Origin: an uncultured Bacilli bacterium
GTDB lineage: Bacteria; Bacillota_I; Bacilli_A; RF39; UBA660
NCBI GenBank assembly: GCA_934153675.1
Contig: CAKPFG010000001.1
Span: forward strand, 169,279-233,278
DNA length: 64,000 nt
Direction: 5' to 3'
In this document: positions 1 through 8,918 of the stretch, piece after piece
How positions within the stretch are numbered: position 1 is the stretch's first letter
Layout: each line of letters opens with the position of its first letter
The notes under the pieces: model-generated
The model's database searches: none
Told to the model about the DNA's origin: nothing
The model's input: only the letters and a program-made list of their open reading frames with translations
Made by a program: the position numbers and the translations under genes

Positions 1-485
1 TTATCTTCTTTTTTAAAACTATATTTTTTTCTAAATTCTTCTCCTAATTTATCATCATGTTTAAAAAAGCTTACATCAACTCCATTACTAATAGCAGTAA
101 TAGGTACATCTATGCCATAACCTTCAAGCAACTTTTTAGAATAAGGCGTTGGGGTTAAAATATGATCCCCTAATGAATAACAAGTAATAAGCCATTGTTT
201 AAATTGCGGAGATACCAAGTTTGAACCAATGAATGAATTTTTAAAATCTTCTTCTGTTGAATGAGCATGGTATATAATTTTTTTACCTTCTTTTTTAGCT
301 TTTTTAGCAAATAAGTATGATTTTGGTCCATAAAAATTTATATGTAAAATATCATAATCATCATCTAAATCAGTTGTATAATCGATATTGTTTTCTTCTA
401 AAGCACACATTTGATGTTTAATTGCTTTTCCAAGCCCAGATTTACTAATAGTTTTTAATCCTTCTGTGTATAATAAAACCTTCAT
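1..485 (-). CDS. glycosyltransferase family 4, LafB-like (5' part only; continues beyond the window)
   Basis: The first ~161 codons of a GT4 glycosyltransferase start at an ATG at 485 and run off the left edge. The N-terminus MKVLLYTEGL, the segment KSGLGKAIKHQ, the stretch HAHSTEEDFKNSFIGSN and the motif TPTPYSKKLLEGYGI match the LafB/CpoA group. That group adds a second sugar to monoglycosyl-diacylglycerol at the inner face of the membrane and so makes the glycolipid anchor of lipoteichoic acid. Only the acceptor-side Rossmann half is visible; the nucleotide-sugar half with its EX7E motif is outside the window. Family assignment is strong. The exact sugar and product are inferred from resemblance, so no gene symbol is given. 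Confidence 0.75.
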   Translation of the reverse strand, partial: MKVLLYTEGLKTISKSGLGKAIKHQMCALEENNIDYTTDLDDDYDILHINFYGPKSYLFAKKAKKEGKKIIYHAHSTEEDFKNSFIGSNLVSPQFKQWLITCYSLGDHILTPTPYSKKLLEGYGIDVPITAISNGVDVSFFKHDDKLGEEFRKKYSFKKED

Positions 486-533
486 TAAATCACCATTTTT
501 ATTATAACATATTTATATTTTTTTTTAAAGATA

Positions 534-764
534 TTATATTTTAATATTAACTAAAATGACATCCTGCCCTATTTTTTCTATTTGATTCCATTTAACCACT
601 ACTTCACCACTATTTGAAAAACGCGAAATTAAAAATTTGCTTTTTTCTACTATAATACCCGATGATAAACCATTAGAATCAATATTAATATCTATAATAT
701 TACCTATCATTTTTCCATCATTAATATTGACAATATTTTTATTTTGTAAATCAGAAAGTCGCAT
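534..764 (-). CDS. ymxH: YlmC/YmxH-family PRC-barrel sporulation-associated protein
   Basis: A 76-residue protein beginning MRLSDLQNKNIVNI with a compact beta-rich PRC-barrel sequence; length and start are typical of the YlmC/YmxH family. The small acidic GKMIGNIIDINID segment followed by a GIIVEKSKF strand is the usual core of the fold. It lies just downstream of sigG on the same strand, the arrangement seen in many Firmicutes where ylmC follows sigG. A GGTGA ribosome site lies 4 nt before the ATG. A terminator-ended RNA element separates it from sigG (see 785-900), so the gene needs read-through or a promoter of its own, which I could not locate. The molecular function of the family is unknown. 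Confidence 0.8.
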   Translation of the reverse strand: MRLSDLQNKNIVNINDGKMIGNIIDINIDSNGLSSGIIVEKSKFLISRFSNSGEVVVKWNQIEKIGQDVILVNIKI

Positions 765-784
765 AAAATCACCAATATAATTAT

Positions 785-815
785 ATGAAAAAAAAGAGAA
801 TAAATACTTATCCTC
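785..815 (-). terminator. intrinsic terminator of the small RNA
   Basis: A 9-bp stem with one G-U pair, a 4-nt loop and a run of eight Ts on the minus strand, placed between the small RNA and ymxH. Confidence 0.7.
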
Positions 816-900
816 TTTAATTCAGCCAGAGATTACTAAAGCCAACTGAATGTGCGCATTTGATGATTACTGATTAGAATGCGCATACCCTCTCGAGTAC
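785..900 (-). ncRNA. candidate independent small RNA with three hairpins and a terminator
   Basis: On the minus strand a sigma-A-like promoter at 907-935 predicts an RNA starting near 900. Hairpin 1 is TACTC-GAGA-GGGTA, closed by a GNRA tetraloop. Hairpin 2 has the 8-bp stem TGCGCATT/AATGCGCA. Hairpin 3 has the stem ATTCAG/CTGAAT. The apical regions of hairpins 2 and 3 both carry AGTAATC. The RNA ends in a 9-bp stem, AGAGGATAA/TTATTCTCT, followed by eight Ts at about 785-814. It contains no convincing ORF. It matches no riboswitch or housekeeping RNA consensus I know. It could be a trans-acting sRNA or a leader that attenuates ymxH; the complete promoter-to-terminator layout favours a stand-alone RNA. 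Confidence 0.55.
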
Positions 901-906
901 ATACTA

Positions 907-935
907 ATAATATCATACTTTTTTTAATATTGCAA
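907..935 (-). promoter_or_regulatory. sigma-A-type promoter for the small RNA
   Basis: Minus strand: -35 TTGCAA (930-935), spacer of 17, -10 TATTAT (907-912). The predicted start is near 900, immediately before the first hairpin of the RNA. Confidence 0.65.
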
Positions 936-1034
936 GTGGTTTTTCGACAAAATTTGACATTTTTACTATTATATATATGTATATACTAATACTAAGGCAA
1001 AAAAATTTAAAATATAATATCAATAAATAAACAT

Positions 1035-1811
1035 TTAGTCAAATTTTTTCCTAATATTTTCGATGCCACTTTTTTCTAATCTAGATATTTGCGCCTGAGA
1101 AATGCCAAGTTCTAAGGCAAGCTCCATTTGTGTTTTTCCTATCAGATATCGTTGATTTATAATGTATTTTTCCCTTTCTTTTAATGACTCTATTGCATCT
1201 TTTAAAGCTATTTTTATATCTATATTTTTCATATTGCTATTTTTTTCTTCCAATTGATCAGATAAATATATAGTGTCTCCTCCATCATTATAAATTGGTT
1301 CAAACATACTAATAGTTTCTTTCATACTATCTAAAGCATTAGAAACTTCAAATTCTGTTAAATTAAGTTCTTTAGCTATTTCACAAACTGTAGGTTCTCT
1401 GTTGAATTTGTTAGTTAATTGTTCTTTTACTTTTAACGCTTTATATGATATATCTTTGATACTTCTAGCAATTCTAACACTGTTATTATCTCGTAAATAT
1501 CTTTTAACTTCTCCTAATATCATGGGAACTGCATAAGTTGAAAATTTAACTTCATGTGAAAGGTCAAAATTATCAATAGCTTTAATAAGACCAATACACC
1601 CTACTTGAAATAAATCATCCATATTATCGGTGCGGTTATTATATTTTTTTAAAATTGATAGAACTAATTTTAAATTACCATTTATTAATTCCTCCTTTGC
1701 TTTATAATCACCTTTTTTATACTTTTTAAATAATTCTATCATCTCACTACTTGATAATACATTAATATTCGCAGTATTCACGCCATTTATTTTCACTTTA
1801 TGACGTGACAT
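1035..1811 (-). CDS. sigG: RNA polymerase sporulation sigma factor SigG
   Basis: This 258-residue protein matches the late forespore factor sigma-G nearly end to end. MSRHKVKINGV is the family N-terminus. Region 2 contains NGNLKLVLSILKKYNN, DDLFQVGCIGLIKAIDNFD and KFSTYAVPMILGEV. Region 3 follows, and region 4 has GKTQMELALELGISQAQISRLEK as its helix-turn-helix. Sigma-G directs the forespore genes for germination receptors, the SpoVA channel and spore protection; spoVA genes and a matching promoter occur later in this window. The upstream region carries a -35/-10 pair of the sigma-F/sigma-G type (1831-1860), consistent with autoregulation. The ATG at 1811 has a GGAG site. A small-RNA unit and ymxH lie downstream. 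Confidence 0.97.
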   Translation of the reverse strand: MSRHKVKINGVNTANINVLSSSEMIELFKKYKKGDYKAKEELINGNLKLVLSILKKYNNRTDNMDDLFQVGCIGLIKAIDNFDLSHEVKFSTYAVPMILGEVKRYLRDNNSVRIARSIKDISYKALKVKEQLTNKFNREPTVCEIAKELNLTEFEVSNALDSMKETISMFEPIYNDGGDTIYLSDQLEEKNSNMKNIDIKIALKDAIESLKEREKYIINQRYLIGKTQMELALELGISQAQISRLEKSGIENIRKKFD

Positions 1812-1830
1812 TCAAATTCTCCTTTCATCA

Positions 1831-1860
1831 TATATTGATAAAAATTTAAATATTATATAC
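1831..1860 (-). promoter_or_regulatory. sigma-F/sigma-G-type promoter of sigG
   Basis: Minus strand: GTATA (1856-1860), spacer of 18, CAATATA (1831-1837), close to the known GYATA / CATNHTA pattern. The start would fall near 1824, just before the GGAG site of sigG. The -10 differs from the ideal CATNHTA at its third base. Confidence 0.5.
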
Positions 1861-1877
1861 AATTAATATTTTTTTAC

Positions 1878-1906
1878 TTGAATTTAAAATAATTATATAG
1901 TACTAT
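1878..1906 (+). promoter_or_regulatory. sigma-A-type promoter of the methyltransferase gene
   Basis: TTGAAT (1878-1883), spacer of 17, TACTAT (1901-1906), followed by a GGGTGA ribosome site and the ATG at 1923. It is divergent from the sigG promoter. Confidence 0.5.
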
Positions 1907-1922
1907 TGTATCGGGTGATTTA

Positions 1923-2699
1923 ATGAATGAACAGAATTTAACAAATTATTATAATAAATTTAATGAAAATAAAAGATTATTAACTCGTCATGGAAAATTA
2001 GAATTTATTACTGTAACAAAATATATTGAAATATATTTAAAAAAATATAAGCATCCTAAAATAATAGATATAGGTGCTGGTACCGGCAGATATGCCAAAT
2101 ATTTAGCAGAAAAAGGTTTTGATGTAACAGCTGTAGAATTAGTTAAACATAATTTAAGAATAATTGAAGAAGATAAAAGAATTAAAGCCTATCAAGGAAA
2201 TGCCTTAGATTTATCTAGATTTAAAGATAAAAGCTTTGATATAGTTTTATTATTTGGCCCTCTATATCATTTAATTAGTGATAAAGATAAATTAAAAGCA
2301 TTGAGGGAAGCTAAAAGAATATTAAAAGATGATGGCATTATGTTTGTACAATATATAATGAATGAATATTGTGTAATAACACACGGTTTTAAGGAAAAAA
2401 TGATCATTAATGAAATGATAAATAATAAATTAGATAATAATTACAAAATCACCCCTAGTAAGCAAGATCTATATGCTCCTGTTAGAATCTGTGATATCAA
2501 TTTTTTTAATGAACAAGTTAAATTAAAAAGAATAAAAATATTATCTCCAACAGGTCCTGCTAACTATATCAGAAAATATATTAACAAATTAACAGAACAG
2601 GAATTCAATATATTTATAGATTATCATTTAAAAACTTGTGAAAAATATGAGTTACTAGGAGCATCATCACACATATTAGATATATTAATAAAAAAGTAA
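1923..2699 (+). CDS. class I SAM-dependent methyltransferase
   Basis: A 258-residue Rossmann methyltransferase. Motif I is IIDIGAGTGRYAKYLAEKG at about residues 48-66, the acidic residue ending strand 2 is in VTAVELVKHN, and motif IV/post-IV is SFDIVLLFGPLYHL. This places it with the Methyltransf_11/25 group that methylates small molecules, RNA or protein. The C-terminal third is not diagnostic and the substrate cannot be named. The gene stands alone on the plus strand between the divergent sigG and the convergent ftsZ. It has its own promoter and a shared terminator. Confidence 0.8.
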   Translation: MNEQNLTNYYNKFNENKRLLTRHGKLEFITVTKYIEIYLKKYKHPKIIDIGAGTGRYAKYLAEKGFDVTAVELVKHNLRIIEEDKRIKAYQGNALDLSRFKDKSFDIVLLFGPLYHLISDKDKLKALREAKRILKDDGIMFVQYIMNEYCVITHGFKEKMIINEMINNKLDNNYKITPSKQDLYAPVRICDINFFNEQVKLKRIKILSPTGPANYIRKYINKLTEQEFNIFIDYHLKTCEKYELLGASSHILDILIKK

Positions 2700-2759
2700 A
2701 TATTAAAATAAAAAAGTAAATATTAAAATAAAAAAAAGCAAATAAATATTTGCTTTTTT
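2700..2759. terminator. bidirectional terminator between methyltransferase and ftsZ, with a short direct repeat
   Basis: The stem AGCAAATA/TATTTGCT (2737-2754) has T runs on both strands, so it serves both convergent genes. A 19-bp tandem direct repeat at about 2698-2731 precedes it. Confidence 0.8.
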
Positions 2760-2760
2760 A

Positions 2761-3891
2761 TTAGAAACTGCTTCTTTTCCTTAAAAATGATGGAATAATA
2801 TCATCATCTTCATCATCAGACGAATTTATACTTTGGTCTAATGATGGCACTGTTTGTCTTGATAATTCACTTCTTGTTTGACTTTGAAGAACTTTTGGTT
2901 CTTCTTTAGCAGTTGTAGTATAAGAATGATATAAAGGTTCTTTTTCATCTTCAAAGCCAGTAGCGATAACAGTTACAATTATTTCGTCATTTAAATTTTC
3001 ATTAATAACTGCTCCAAATATTGTATTAATATCTGTGTTAGCGCTTGATCTGATAACTTCTGCTGCCTCCTCTACTTCAAATAGAGTAAGATTGTTACCT
3101 CCAGTAACATTAATAATGGCATCAGTAGCACCACTAATACTAGTTTCTAAAAGTGGTGAGGCAACAGCTTGTCTAGCTGCTTCTGTTGCTCTATTTTCTC
3201 CAACACCTATACCAATACCGATAAGAGCACTACCACGTTTTTCCATAACAGTTTTAACATCTGCAAAATCCAAATTGATTAATCCAGCAACAGCTATTAA
3301 ATCTGATATAGATTGAACTCCACGTCTAAGTACATTATCAACTTCTTTAAATGATTCCAATAAAGGTGTTGATTTATCAATAATCTCTCTTAACTTATCA
3401 TTTGGTATAACAATTAATGTATCAACATTTTTCTTTAATTCTTCAATACCAACTAAAGCTTGTTCCATACGCCTTTTTCCTTCAAAAGAAAATGGTTTTG
3501 TAACAATACCTACAGTAAGAGCTCCCAATTCTTGGGCAATTGATGCAATAACAGGAGCAGCTCCAGTACCAGTACCACCACCCATACCACAAGTAATGAA
3601 TACCATATCAGCACCTTTTAATGATTCTTCAATTTCTTTTTTACTTTCTAAAGCTGCTTCTCTACCTATTTCAGGTTTAGCCCCAGCACCACGACCACCT
3701 GTTAGTGATTGTCCTATTTGAATTTTAGTTTGTGCCTTAGAACAATTTAATACTTGTAAATCAGTGTTAGCAACTATAAATTCTACTCCTTTTACTCCTG
3801 TTTCTATCATTCGGTTGACAGCATTTCCTCCACCGCCACCGATTCCTATAACCTTAATTTTCGCAATTTGATCCATTTCTAATCCAAACAT
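2761..3891 (-). CDS. ftsZ: cell division protein FtsZ
   Basis: The tubulin-like GTPase that polymerises into the division ring. Diagnostic elements are [16 protein letters not shown] near the N-terminus, the tubulin signature [33 protein letters not shown], and the synergy-loop region DFADVKTVM. After a short acidic linker the conserved C-terminal peptide [11 protein letters not shown] ends the protein; it is the docking site for FtsA and other partners. The length of 376 residues is typical. It lies 11 bp downstream of ftsA in the usual ftsA-ftsZ order and ends at the bidirectional terminator. Confidence 0.98.
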   Translation of the reverse strand: MFGLEMDQIAKIKVIGIGGGGGNAVNRMIETGVKGVEFIVANTDLQVLNCSKAQTKIQIGQSLTGGRGAGAKPEIGREAALESKKEIEESLKGADMVFITCGMGGGTGTGAAPVIASIAQELGALTVGIVTKPFSFEGKRRMEQALVGIEELKKNVDTLIVIPNDKLREIIDKSTPLLESFKEVDNVLRRGVQSISDLIAVAGLINLDFADVKTVMEKRGSALIGIGIGVGENRATEAARQAVASPLLETSISGATDAIINVTGGNNLTLFEVEEAAEVIRSSANTDINTIFGAVINENLNDEIIVTVIATGFEDEKEPLYHSYTTTAKEEPKVLQSQTRSELSRQTVPSLDQSINSSDDEDDDIIPSFLRKRSSF

Positions 3892-3902
3892 AATAATCCT
3901 CC

Positions 3903-5141
3903 CTAATCGTTAAAGAAATATCCAAATATCTTACCTAACGTTGAATCAGGTGCGTTACGAGTACTATCAGCATGAGTCATTACTGAATATTCACCATCAT
4001 CTATCATCGAATAATTTTTTCCTTTTAATTTCAATTTACTTATAAAGTAAACAATATTGCCCACAACAGATGAATATTTGTTATTTCTAACACCAAGCAT
4101 CTTCATAGTACCAATATTTACATCTTTACCAAATATGTCTGATGCGGCATACTCAAATCCCGCCATGTTAGACATACCTCCTGTAATAATAATATAATCA
4201 ATTCTTTTGCTTGTCAAGTTATTTAATTCATTTTTTGACAAATTAAGTATTTCTTTAATACGAGAAGATACCATCTCACTTATTTCATACTGATTAATTT
4301 TTATTACTTCACCGTTTTTATTTTTACACTCTATTGTGTCATTTGTTTGTGCATGATTAACATCCGCAACAGCATACTTATGTTTCATTTTTATAGCATC
4401 ATCGTTATCAATATTATAAAAAGAAGAAATAGCCAAATCTATACTTTTACCTCCTAGTGCTAAAACAGTACTTTTTACAATTACACTTCTATTAAAAATA
4501 GAAACACTCGTTGTATCACTTCCTATATTTATAATAGCAGCCAATTTATCAGAAAAGTTTTTTGTTCTAAAGGCATATAAATCACCAATATTATTAATGG
4601 AGATATCAACTACTTCAATTCCAATATTTTCAAGTAAACTCAAAACAGAATAAACATTTTTCTTTGGCACTGTTACTATTACTGCTCTTGTTGAAAGCTT
4701 AGAACCAGTAAGCCCCACTGGATCTTTAATAGCAACAGAATCATTAATCTTAAAATCAATAGGAAGTACGGTTACCATTTCACGCCCAGATAATTTTTTT
4801 TCTTGTATCGCTTTTTTGATAGTAAGCATTACATCATTATTAGTAATTGCATTAGAACTATCTAAAGTAATAGACCCTTTAATAATACTATACTCTGCTA
4901 AATAGCTAGGTACAGATGTAATTACTTTATTTATTTTAAAGCCAAGCATCTCTTCAATCTCACTAAAGGCTTGTTTTACAGTAATACTAGCAAGTTCAAA
5001 ATCAACAATAAGACCTCTTTTAATTCCCTTTGATTTGCAAGAAGTTGCGGCAAGTACATTTAGCTTATTTTGAAAAAGTTCACATACTACAACCTTTATT
5101 GTATCTGATCCTATATCTAAACTCGTATAAATATGCTTCAT
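3903..5141 (-). CDS. ftsA: cell division protein FtsA
   Basis: An actin-fold membrane tether of the Z-ring. The phosphate-1 loop is in [15 protein letters not shown], the 1C/SHS2 subdomain follows at about residues 85-165, and the adenosine motif is [13 protein letters not shown] near 340. The C-terminus does not end in an obvious amphipathic membrane-targeting helix. It ends with the short [13 protein letters not shown], which could serve that role through its GKIFGYFF stretch. At 412 residues it is normal. A -10 TATAAT lies in the 60 bp upstream, after the terminator at 5202-5233, so ftsAZ is probably transcribed separately from the ftsQ-containing block upstream. Confidence 0.95.
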   Translation of the reverse strand: MKHIYTSLDIGSDTIKVVVCELFQNKLNVLAATSCKSKGIKRGLIVDFELASITVKQAFSEIEEMLGFKINKVITSVPSYLAEYSIIKGSITLDSSNAITNNDVMLTIKKAIQEKKLSGREMVTVLPIDFKINDSVAIKDPVGLTGSKLSTRAVIVTVPKKNVYSVLSLLENIGIEVVDISINNIGDLYAFRTKNFSDKLAAIINIGSDTTSVSIFNRSVIVKSTVLALGGKSIDLAISSFYNIDNDDAIKMKHKYAVADVNHAQTNDTIECKNKNGEVIKINQYEISEMVSSRIKEILNLSKNELNNLTSKRIDYIIITGGMSNMAGFEYAASDIFGKDVNIGTMKMLGVRNNKYSSVVGNIVYFISKLKLKGKNYSMIDDGEYSVMTHADSTRNAPDSTLGKIFGYFFND

Positions 5142-5201
5142 AAAATCAACTCCTACGGTCTATTAACAATTATACTATATTTTTTTATAAAAGTAAAAGA
5201 A

Positions 5202-5236
5202 AAAATAGCGTTTTTCTAAAAATACACTATTTTATT
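5202..5236 (-). terminator. terminator ahead of ftsAZ
   Basis: Minus strand: 9-bp stem AAAATAGTG/CGCTATTTT with an A/T-paired inner part and a T run. It closes the transcription block ending in the decayed prepilin and insulates ftsA. Confidence 0.65.
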
Positions 5237-5259
5237 ATTTATTATCCATATAAAAATTC

Positions 5260-5816
5260 TCAAGACCCCTCATTATAGTAAAACTTTTTTTCTACTTTAT
5301 CATATAAACAAGCAATCCCTTTTAAATCAAGAACCGGAATATAATCACGAATTAAATTATCTCCATCATATATTTTAAATACATATCATAGCTGGAAAAT
5401 GTTTGAATTGTATTATTTTTATTTCTAACAAAAATGCCTAGTGGTATATTTAAATTGCTAATACTCACAGCTAATGTTGTAGATAAATCCCCATATTTTA
5501 TTATTCCACTCTTATATACTAATTTATTAAATTCAAATTTTGTAGTACTAACATCAAAAGTATATATTTTTCCTCCTGCACTATATGTTTATCAGACCAT
5601 AAATAAAAAATTACTTTGACTATTTTCAAAATTTATTTGAAAAGCATATGGCATTTCTAAAGATCCAAAAATACAATCTGTAACATCATTTCTCGATTCT
5701 ATTTCACTTTTAAAGACACCACCAAATTTTAATACAGTTTCTATCTTAGTGTTTTTTGTAGGATTATAACCAGTATCTACATATTAAGTACCTGTAGATT
5801 TTATATAATTTAACTC
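5260..5816 (-). pseudogene. decayed 3' half of a prepilin with a LamG-like C-terminal domain
   Basis: Directly in frame after the stop of the prepilin ORF at 5817, the minus strand reads ELNYIKSTGT, stop, YVDTGYNPTKNTKIE. This is the usual start of the sandwich domain attached to prepilins in gut Bacillota. A later in-frame stop follows FLFMV. After frameshifts come KIYTFDVSTTKFEF, then FKIYDGDNLIRDYIPVLD and IACLYDKVEKKFYYNEGS, which end the domain at 5260. At least two nonsense and two frameshift lesions are visible. The upstream ORF is therefore the N-terminus of a formerly longer protein. The domain name is inferred from the characteristic strings, not from a profile search. Confidence 0.75.
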
Positions 5817-6203
5817 TTAATATGTATTAATATTTACATTACAATCATTTTTATTTACAATTTCATATTGAAAAGTATTATCATACGTTATTTTTACTGT
5901 TTTTAAATTAGTGATATCACTATCATTAACAACATCTAAAGTATTTGATAAATATTCTTTCTTTACAAGAGTCTCCAAAGGAAGACAATATATATTCTCT
6001 TTATCTTTTTCAAAGCTTAAATAATTATCACTTACATACTTTTTGGCTGCTGTTATTATTAAATTATTATTAATCAGATTAACCTCATTCTTTTTATTAT
6101 AAATTGAATTAGTAATTTTGGGCATAGCTAATATGAACAATAATCCTAAAATAGTTACTACGGCTAATATTTCAATTAAACTAAATCCTTTTTTCATAAA
6201 CAC
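5817..6203 (-). CDS. prepilin-type N-terminal domain protein (truncated by a nonsense mutation)
   Basis: Residues 4-30, GFSLIEILAVVTILGLLFI, are a class III prepilin leader and hydrophobic helix. The cleavage site is just before F and Glu+5 is present. The 128-residue product has a short pilin-like body ending CNVNINTY. Because homologous coding sequence continues in frame past the stop (see 5260-5816), this is best read as the surviving N-terminal piece of a longer gene. It could still be exported and processed. It is the last gene of the mutL-mur-ftsQ block, 3 bp after ftsQ. Confidence 0.75.
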   Translation of the reverse strand: MFMKKGFSLIEILAVVTILGLLFILAMPKITNSIYNKKNEVNLINNNLIITAAKKYVSDNYLSFEKDKENIYCLPLETLVKKEYLSNTLDVVNDSDITNLKTVKITYDNTFQYEIVNKNDCNVNINTY

Positions 6204-6205
6204 CT

Positions 6206-6874
6206 CTAATTTTTGAAAGTTTCAAAATATTCTCCACTATCTAAATATAAAGTTCCTTTCTTATCTTCTAGGGTAGATACTATATCACTATAATCATTAA
6301 TTTTTTCTATTTTATTTAAAGTAATATATACGTAAATACCATCATTCATAGTTAACAAAAATCTATTTTTATCTACTTCATTAGGGTCATATTTTATTTC
6401 AGAAATTCGCTCTAGAATATCTATATTGATTTTTCTAATAGACAATATAAACTTATTATACACATCAGTAATATCATTAACAACTAAGGGAACAACTTTA
6501 TCTTCTTTTATTGTTTTCCCATCATATAAATATATTTTATCCTGATACTTAAACAAAGGATAATTTTCATCAACTATAATATATACTTGATTAAAAAAAC
6601 CTTTTTTATAAACTTTTGCTTTTCTTATATATTTATTTTTTTCTAAATTCAATTTAATAGATAAACTATTGGCTTTAAAAATACTAGGATAATCCTTTAA
6701 ACCGGCTATTTTTATTATCTCTTCATCTGTAAGATAATAATTATTTTTAATATAAATATTAGTTATATGATAATTATATATATAAAGAAAAATAAATACT
6801 AAAGCAATAAATACAGAAAAAACTATTATAATTTTCTTTTTCCTTAATCGTCTACCCCTTTTTTTTCTTGCCAT
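6206..6874 (-). CDS. ftsQ: cell division protein FtsQ/DivIB
   Basis: A 222-residue bitopic protein. It has a very basic cytoplasmic N-terminus (MARKKRGRRLRKKK), one membrane helix at about residues 14-32, and then a POTRA domain from ITNIYIKNNYYLTDEEIIKIAG to the YIIVDENYPL strand. The FtsQ beta domain follows. This is the DivIB/FtsQ plan: a divisome scaffold that binds FtsL and FtsB outside the membrane. It follows murG and murB, as in many Firmicutes dcw clusters. It is shorter than B. subtilis DivIB (about 263 residues), mainly at the C-terminal tail. Confidence 0.85.
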   Translation of the reverse strand: MARKKRGRRLRKKKIIIVFSVFIALVFIFLYIYNYHITNIYIKNNYYLTDEEIIKIAGLKDYPSIFKANSLSIKLNLEKNKYIRKAKVYKKGFFNQVYIIVDENYPLFKYQDKIYLYDGKTIKEDKVVPLVVNDITDVYNKFILSIRKINIDILERISEIKYDPNEVDKNRFLLTMNDGIYVYITLNKIEKINDYSDIVSTLEDKKGTLYLDSGEYFETFKN

Positions 6875-6883
6875 AACTCACCT

Positions 6884-7777
6884 TTATTCTACAAATTCTT
6901 GTTCAACTTTTAAATCTATATTATATTTTTCTTTAACCTTGCTTTTAATTTCTAATATCAATTTTTTAATATCAGATCCAGTAGCATTTCCCATATTGAC
7001 TATGAAATTTGCATGTTTTAAACTAACCATCGCATCTCCTATACGATATCCTTTATAACCGATAGCCTCAATTAATCTGCCAGCATAATCATTATTAGGA
7101 TTTCTAAATACACTTCCAGCTGATGGATATTCTAATGGTTGCGTTTCTAATCTTCTTTTTTTTCTATCATTAATTACTTCTAAAATAGAATTCACATCCC
7201 CCTTTCTAAGCAACAAAGTTGCTTCTAAACAAATATAATTTTTTGCTTTTTGTAAAAATGAATAACGATAGTGAAAATCTAAATCTTGATTAGTTAATAT
7301 TTTGACTTCTAAATTAGGATCAAGTACTTTTATTGTAGTTGTAATATATCCCATATCCATTTTATAAGCTCCAGCATTCATAAAAATAGAACCACCAACA
7401 CTACCAGGTATACCAGATGCAAATTCAAGTCCAGAAAGCCCCATTCTAGCTGTGCGAAGAGCTAATTTAATTAATGAATATCCTGCTCCTACTGTTACAT
7501 AATTATCATTAAATTCTAATTTATTAAAATTATCTAATTTTATTAAAACACCATCATATATCCCATCAGAAAAAATTAAATTAGACCCATTTCCCAAAAT
7601 TTTATATTTAACTTTTTCCTGTTTTAAAAATTTAATAAGAGTGATTAAGCTATCAATATCATCAGGTATTACTATATCAGCAAAGCCCCCAGCTTTATAT
7701 GTAGTATAATCTTTTAAACTAACCTTTTTTAAAACATCTCCAATATTTAATTTTTCTATTTTATCTATTACATTCAT
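6884..7777 (-). CDS. murB: UDP-N-acetylenolpyruvoylglucosamine reductase
   Basis: An FAD-dependent reductase that completes UDP-MurNAc synthesis. The sequence shows TYKAGGFADIVIPDD and the FAD-binding KILGNGSNLIFSDG near the N-terminus, FASGIPGSVGGSIFMNAGAY in the middle, and the type II MurB signature RNPNNDYAGRLIEAIGYKG with ISDAMVSLKHANFIVN-like residues towards the end. The final Glu-rich segment IKSKVKEKYNIDLKVEQEF carries the catalytic Glu region. Length is 297, normal for the Firmicutes form. It lies 2 bp downstream of murG. Confidence 0.96.
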   Translation of the reverse strand: MNVIDKIEKLNIGDVLKKVSLKDYTTYKAGGFADIVIPDDIDSLITLIKFLKQEKVKYKILGNGSNLIFSDGIYDGVLIKLDNFNKLEFNDNYVTVGAGYSLIKLALRTARMGLSGLEFASGIPGSVGGSIFMNAGAYKMDMGYITTTIKVLDPNLEVKILTNQDLDFHYRYSFLQKAKNYICLEATLLLRKGDVNSILEVINDRKKRRLETQPLEYPSAGSVFRNPNNDYAGRLIEAIGYKGYRIGDAMVSLKHANFIVNMGNATGSDIKKLILEIKSKVKEKYNIDLKVEQEFVE

Positions 7778-7779
7778 AA

Positions 7780-8862
7780 CTACTTCCTATCCACTAATTT
7801 TTTAATATTTTTATAAATTATTTCTGCACTATCTTTTACTTGCATGCTTTGCAAATTTTTTTTCATATCCAAATAATTTTTTTTATCATTTAACAACTTA
7901 TCAATTAAAGCATCTAATTTTTCAAAGGATAAATCTTTTTCCTCTAACAAAAGTGCGGCCTTATTGTTGACTAGACTAATGGCATTTTTATATTGATGAT
8001 TATTTGGAACAAACGGAGATGGTATTAAAATTGATGGAATTTTCAAAGCAATTATTTCACTTAATGTAGATGCTCCTGCCCTTGTTATTAACAAGTTTGT
8101 ATTTTTTAAAAGACCTGTTAAACTATTTATATAAGATACAACCTTAACATTACTTGGATACTTAATATCTTTTATATCATCATAATTATTTTTACCACAA
8201 ATATATAAAACCTCATAATTTTTACATTTAAATCTATGCAAATTTTCTTTCATAAATAAATGGACATTTGAAGCACCTAAAGATCCCATTACAATTACAA
8301 TCAATTTTTTATCTTGTTTTAATCCCAAACTTTCTTTTTTTACCTCTTTAGCATTTATAGCATTAGTAGAACAAGGATTACCTGTAAAAATTGTTTTATC
8401 TTTAGGAAAAAAATCCATACTATCTTTAATTGAAATTCCAATCAAATCAACATACTTAGACATAATCTTATTAGCTTTACCAGCTACACTATTTTGTTCG
8501 TGTATAAATGTTTTATAACCTAATTTATGAGCAACAGTTATAACAGGATATGTAATATATCCCCCTGCGCCTATTACAATATCTGGATTAAATTTTTTTA
8601 TAATTTTTTTTAATTTTCTTTTACTTGTTATTAAACATTTTAATGTTTTAAAATTTTTAAATAAATTTTTTCTATTGAAACCATACATTTCAATACCTAT
8701 AAAATCAATATGTTCAAGAGGTACAATATCTTTTTCCATTCTATTATTTGTTCCTATATATAAAAAAGCACTATTAGGTTCATGTTCTTTTATTTTCTTT
8801 AAAATTGCTAAAGCTGGATAAATATGACCACCAGTACCTCCTGCACTAATTATTACCCTCAT
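7780..8862 (-). CDS. murG: UDP-N-acetylglucosamine--lipid pyrophosphoryl-undecaprenol transferase (lipid II synthase)
   Basis: A GT28 glycosyltransferase that converts lipid I to lipid II on the cytoplasmic membrane face. The N-terminal glycine loop GGTGGHIYPALAI is canonical. GAGGYITYPVITVAHKLG and FIHEQNSVAGKANK follow, and the UDP-GlcNAc site is in ITRAGASTLSEIIALKIPSI with PFVPNNHQYKNA. Its 360 residues are typical. It starts the short murG-murB-ftsQ run, a 55-bp gap after the amidoligase-like gene. Confidence 0.97.
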   Translation of the reverse strand: MRVIISAGGTGGHIYPALAILKKIKEHEPNSAFLYIGTNNRMEKDIVPLEHIDFIGIEMYGFNRKNLFKNFKTLKCLITSKRKLKKIIKKFNPDIVIGAGGYITYPVITVAHKLGYKTFIHEQNSVAGKANKIMSKYVDLIGISIKDSMDFFPKDKTIFTGNPCSTNAINAKEVKKESLGLKQDKKLIVIVMGSLGASNVHLFMKENLHRFKCKNYEVLYICGKNNYDDIKDIKYPSNVKVVSYINSLTGLLKNTNLLITRAGASTLSEIIALKIPSILIPSPFVPNNHQYKNAISLVNNKAALLLEEKDLSFEKLDALIDKLLNDKKNYLDMKKNLQSMQVKDSAEIIYKNIKKLVDRK

Positions 8863-8918
8863 AAATCCTCCTATTTAATTATATCATAAAATATCTAAAA
8901 TACAACAAATAGATTCTA

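Noticed and set aside
3035..3316. Plus-strand ORF inside ftsZ
   Set aside because: Antisense shadow of a strongly conserved gene; no ribosome site or family. The same applies to plus-strand frames inside alaS, frr, proS, uvrC, mutL and the recombinase.
5434..5619. 61-codon plus-strand ORF
   Set aside because: It lies antisense to the decaying LamG-like domain, which explains the sequence better.
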